A DNA stretch of 5,187 bases. Origin: Actinobacteria bacterium 21-64-8. Its GTDB lineage: Bacteria > Actinomycetota > Acidimicrobiia > Acidimicrobiales > RAAP-2. The translations under genes were made by a program, and so were the position numbers. The notes under the pieces are model-generated. The model searched no databases. It was not told the origin of the DNA and worked only from the letters and a program-made list of their open reading frames with translations. Location of the stretch: positions 1-5,187 of the forward strand of contig NCBD01000081.1 of the NCBI GenBank assembly GCA_002255315.1, given 5' to 3'. Positions 5,160 through 5,187 of the stretch are shown here, in pieces (positions within the stretch are counted from its first letter, which is position 1; the number at the start of each line of letters is the position of its first letter).

Positions 5160-5187
5160 CGTGAAGCGTCAATTGACGAAGAACCCT
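5155..5187 (+). CDS. Possible start of an unidentified protein (3' end outside window)
   Basis: An ATG at 5155 opens a frame reading MSVKRQLTKNP to the right edge without a stop. A G-rich stretch (GGTGGGGGA, 5142-5150) sits a few bases upstream and could act as a ribosome binding site; no other gene in the window has so strong a candidate. GTG at 5161 is an alternative in-frame start. Eleven residues are too few to name a family. The basic N-terminus could be a nucleic-acid-binding or membrane-inside segment, but this is only a possibility. The call depends on the frame staying open beyond the window. Confidence 0.35.
   Translation, partial: MSVKRQLTKNP

Overview
The window is uniformly GC-rich. 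Its genes are packed with 4-bp GTGA overlaps and GTG starts, and lack clear Shine-Dalgarno sites. Two genes have a TANNNT hexamer just upstream of an ATG, as in leaderless transcription. Together with actinobacterial-type VirB4 and VirD4 ATPases, this points to a high-GC actinobacterium. An acidimicrobial-like lineage is a guess from general style only; no taxonomic marker is present.

Layout. (1) Bases 2-2091, + strand: the C-terminal part of a VirB4-type ATPase that enters from the left edge, followed with a GTGA overlap by a short VirD4/TraG-type coupling ATPase. This is the end of a type IV secretion or DNA-transfer module. (2) Bases 2045-2842, + strand: a zinc-site-less ROK-family sugar-kinase-like protein. 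Its ATG lies inside the 3' end of the coupling-protein gene, 6 nt after a TACGAT hexamer, so it may be transcribed independently. (3) Bases 2854-4958, - strand: a two-gene operon of an M20 amidohydrolase (N-acyl-amino-acid or peptide deacylase) and a cysteine synthase-family enzyme, overlapping by GTGA. It converges on the ROK gene with an 11-bp gap. (4) Bases 4959-5026: a 68-bp divergent promoter region containing a 16-bp dyad. (5) Bases 5027-5100, + strand: tRNA-Arg with anticodon ACG. (6) Bases 5101-5187: a long hairpin directly after the tRNA, whose 3' arm holds a possible ribosome binding site and ATG of a gene leaving the window.

The VirB4 and VirD4 ATPases probably power one transfer apparatus encoded mainly to the left. 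The amidohydrolase and cysteine synthase may cooperate in sulfur amino acid salvage or synthesis, for example deacylating N-acyl amino acids. This is an inference from operon structure. I see no complete mobile element, CRISPR array, insertion sequence or clear new multi-gene system. The items most worth checking are the coupling ATPase without a membrane anchor, the ROK protein lacking its sugar-binding histidine, and the hairpin after the tRNA.
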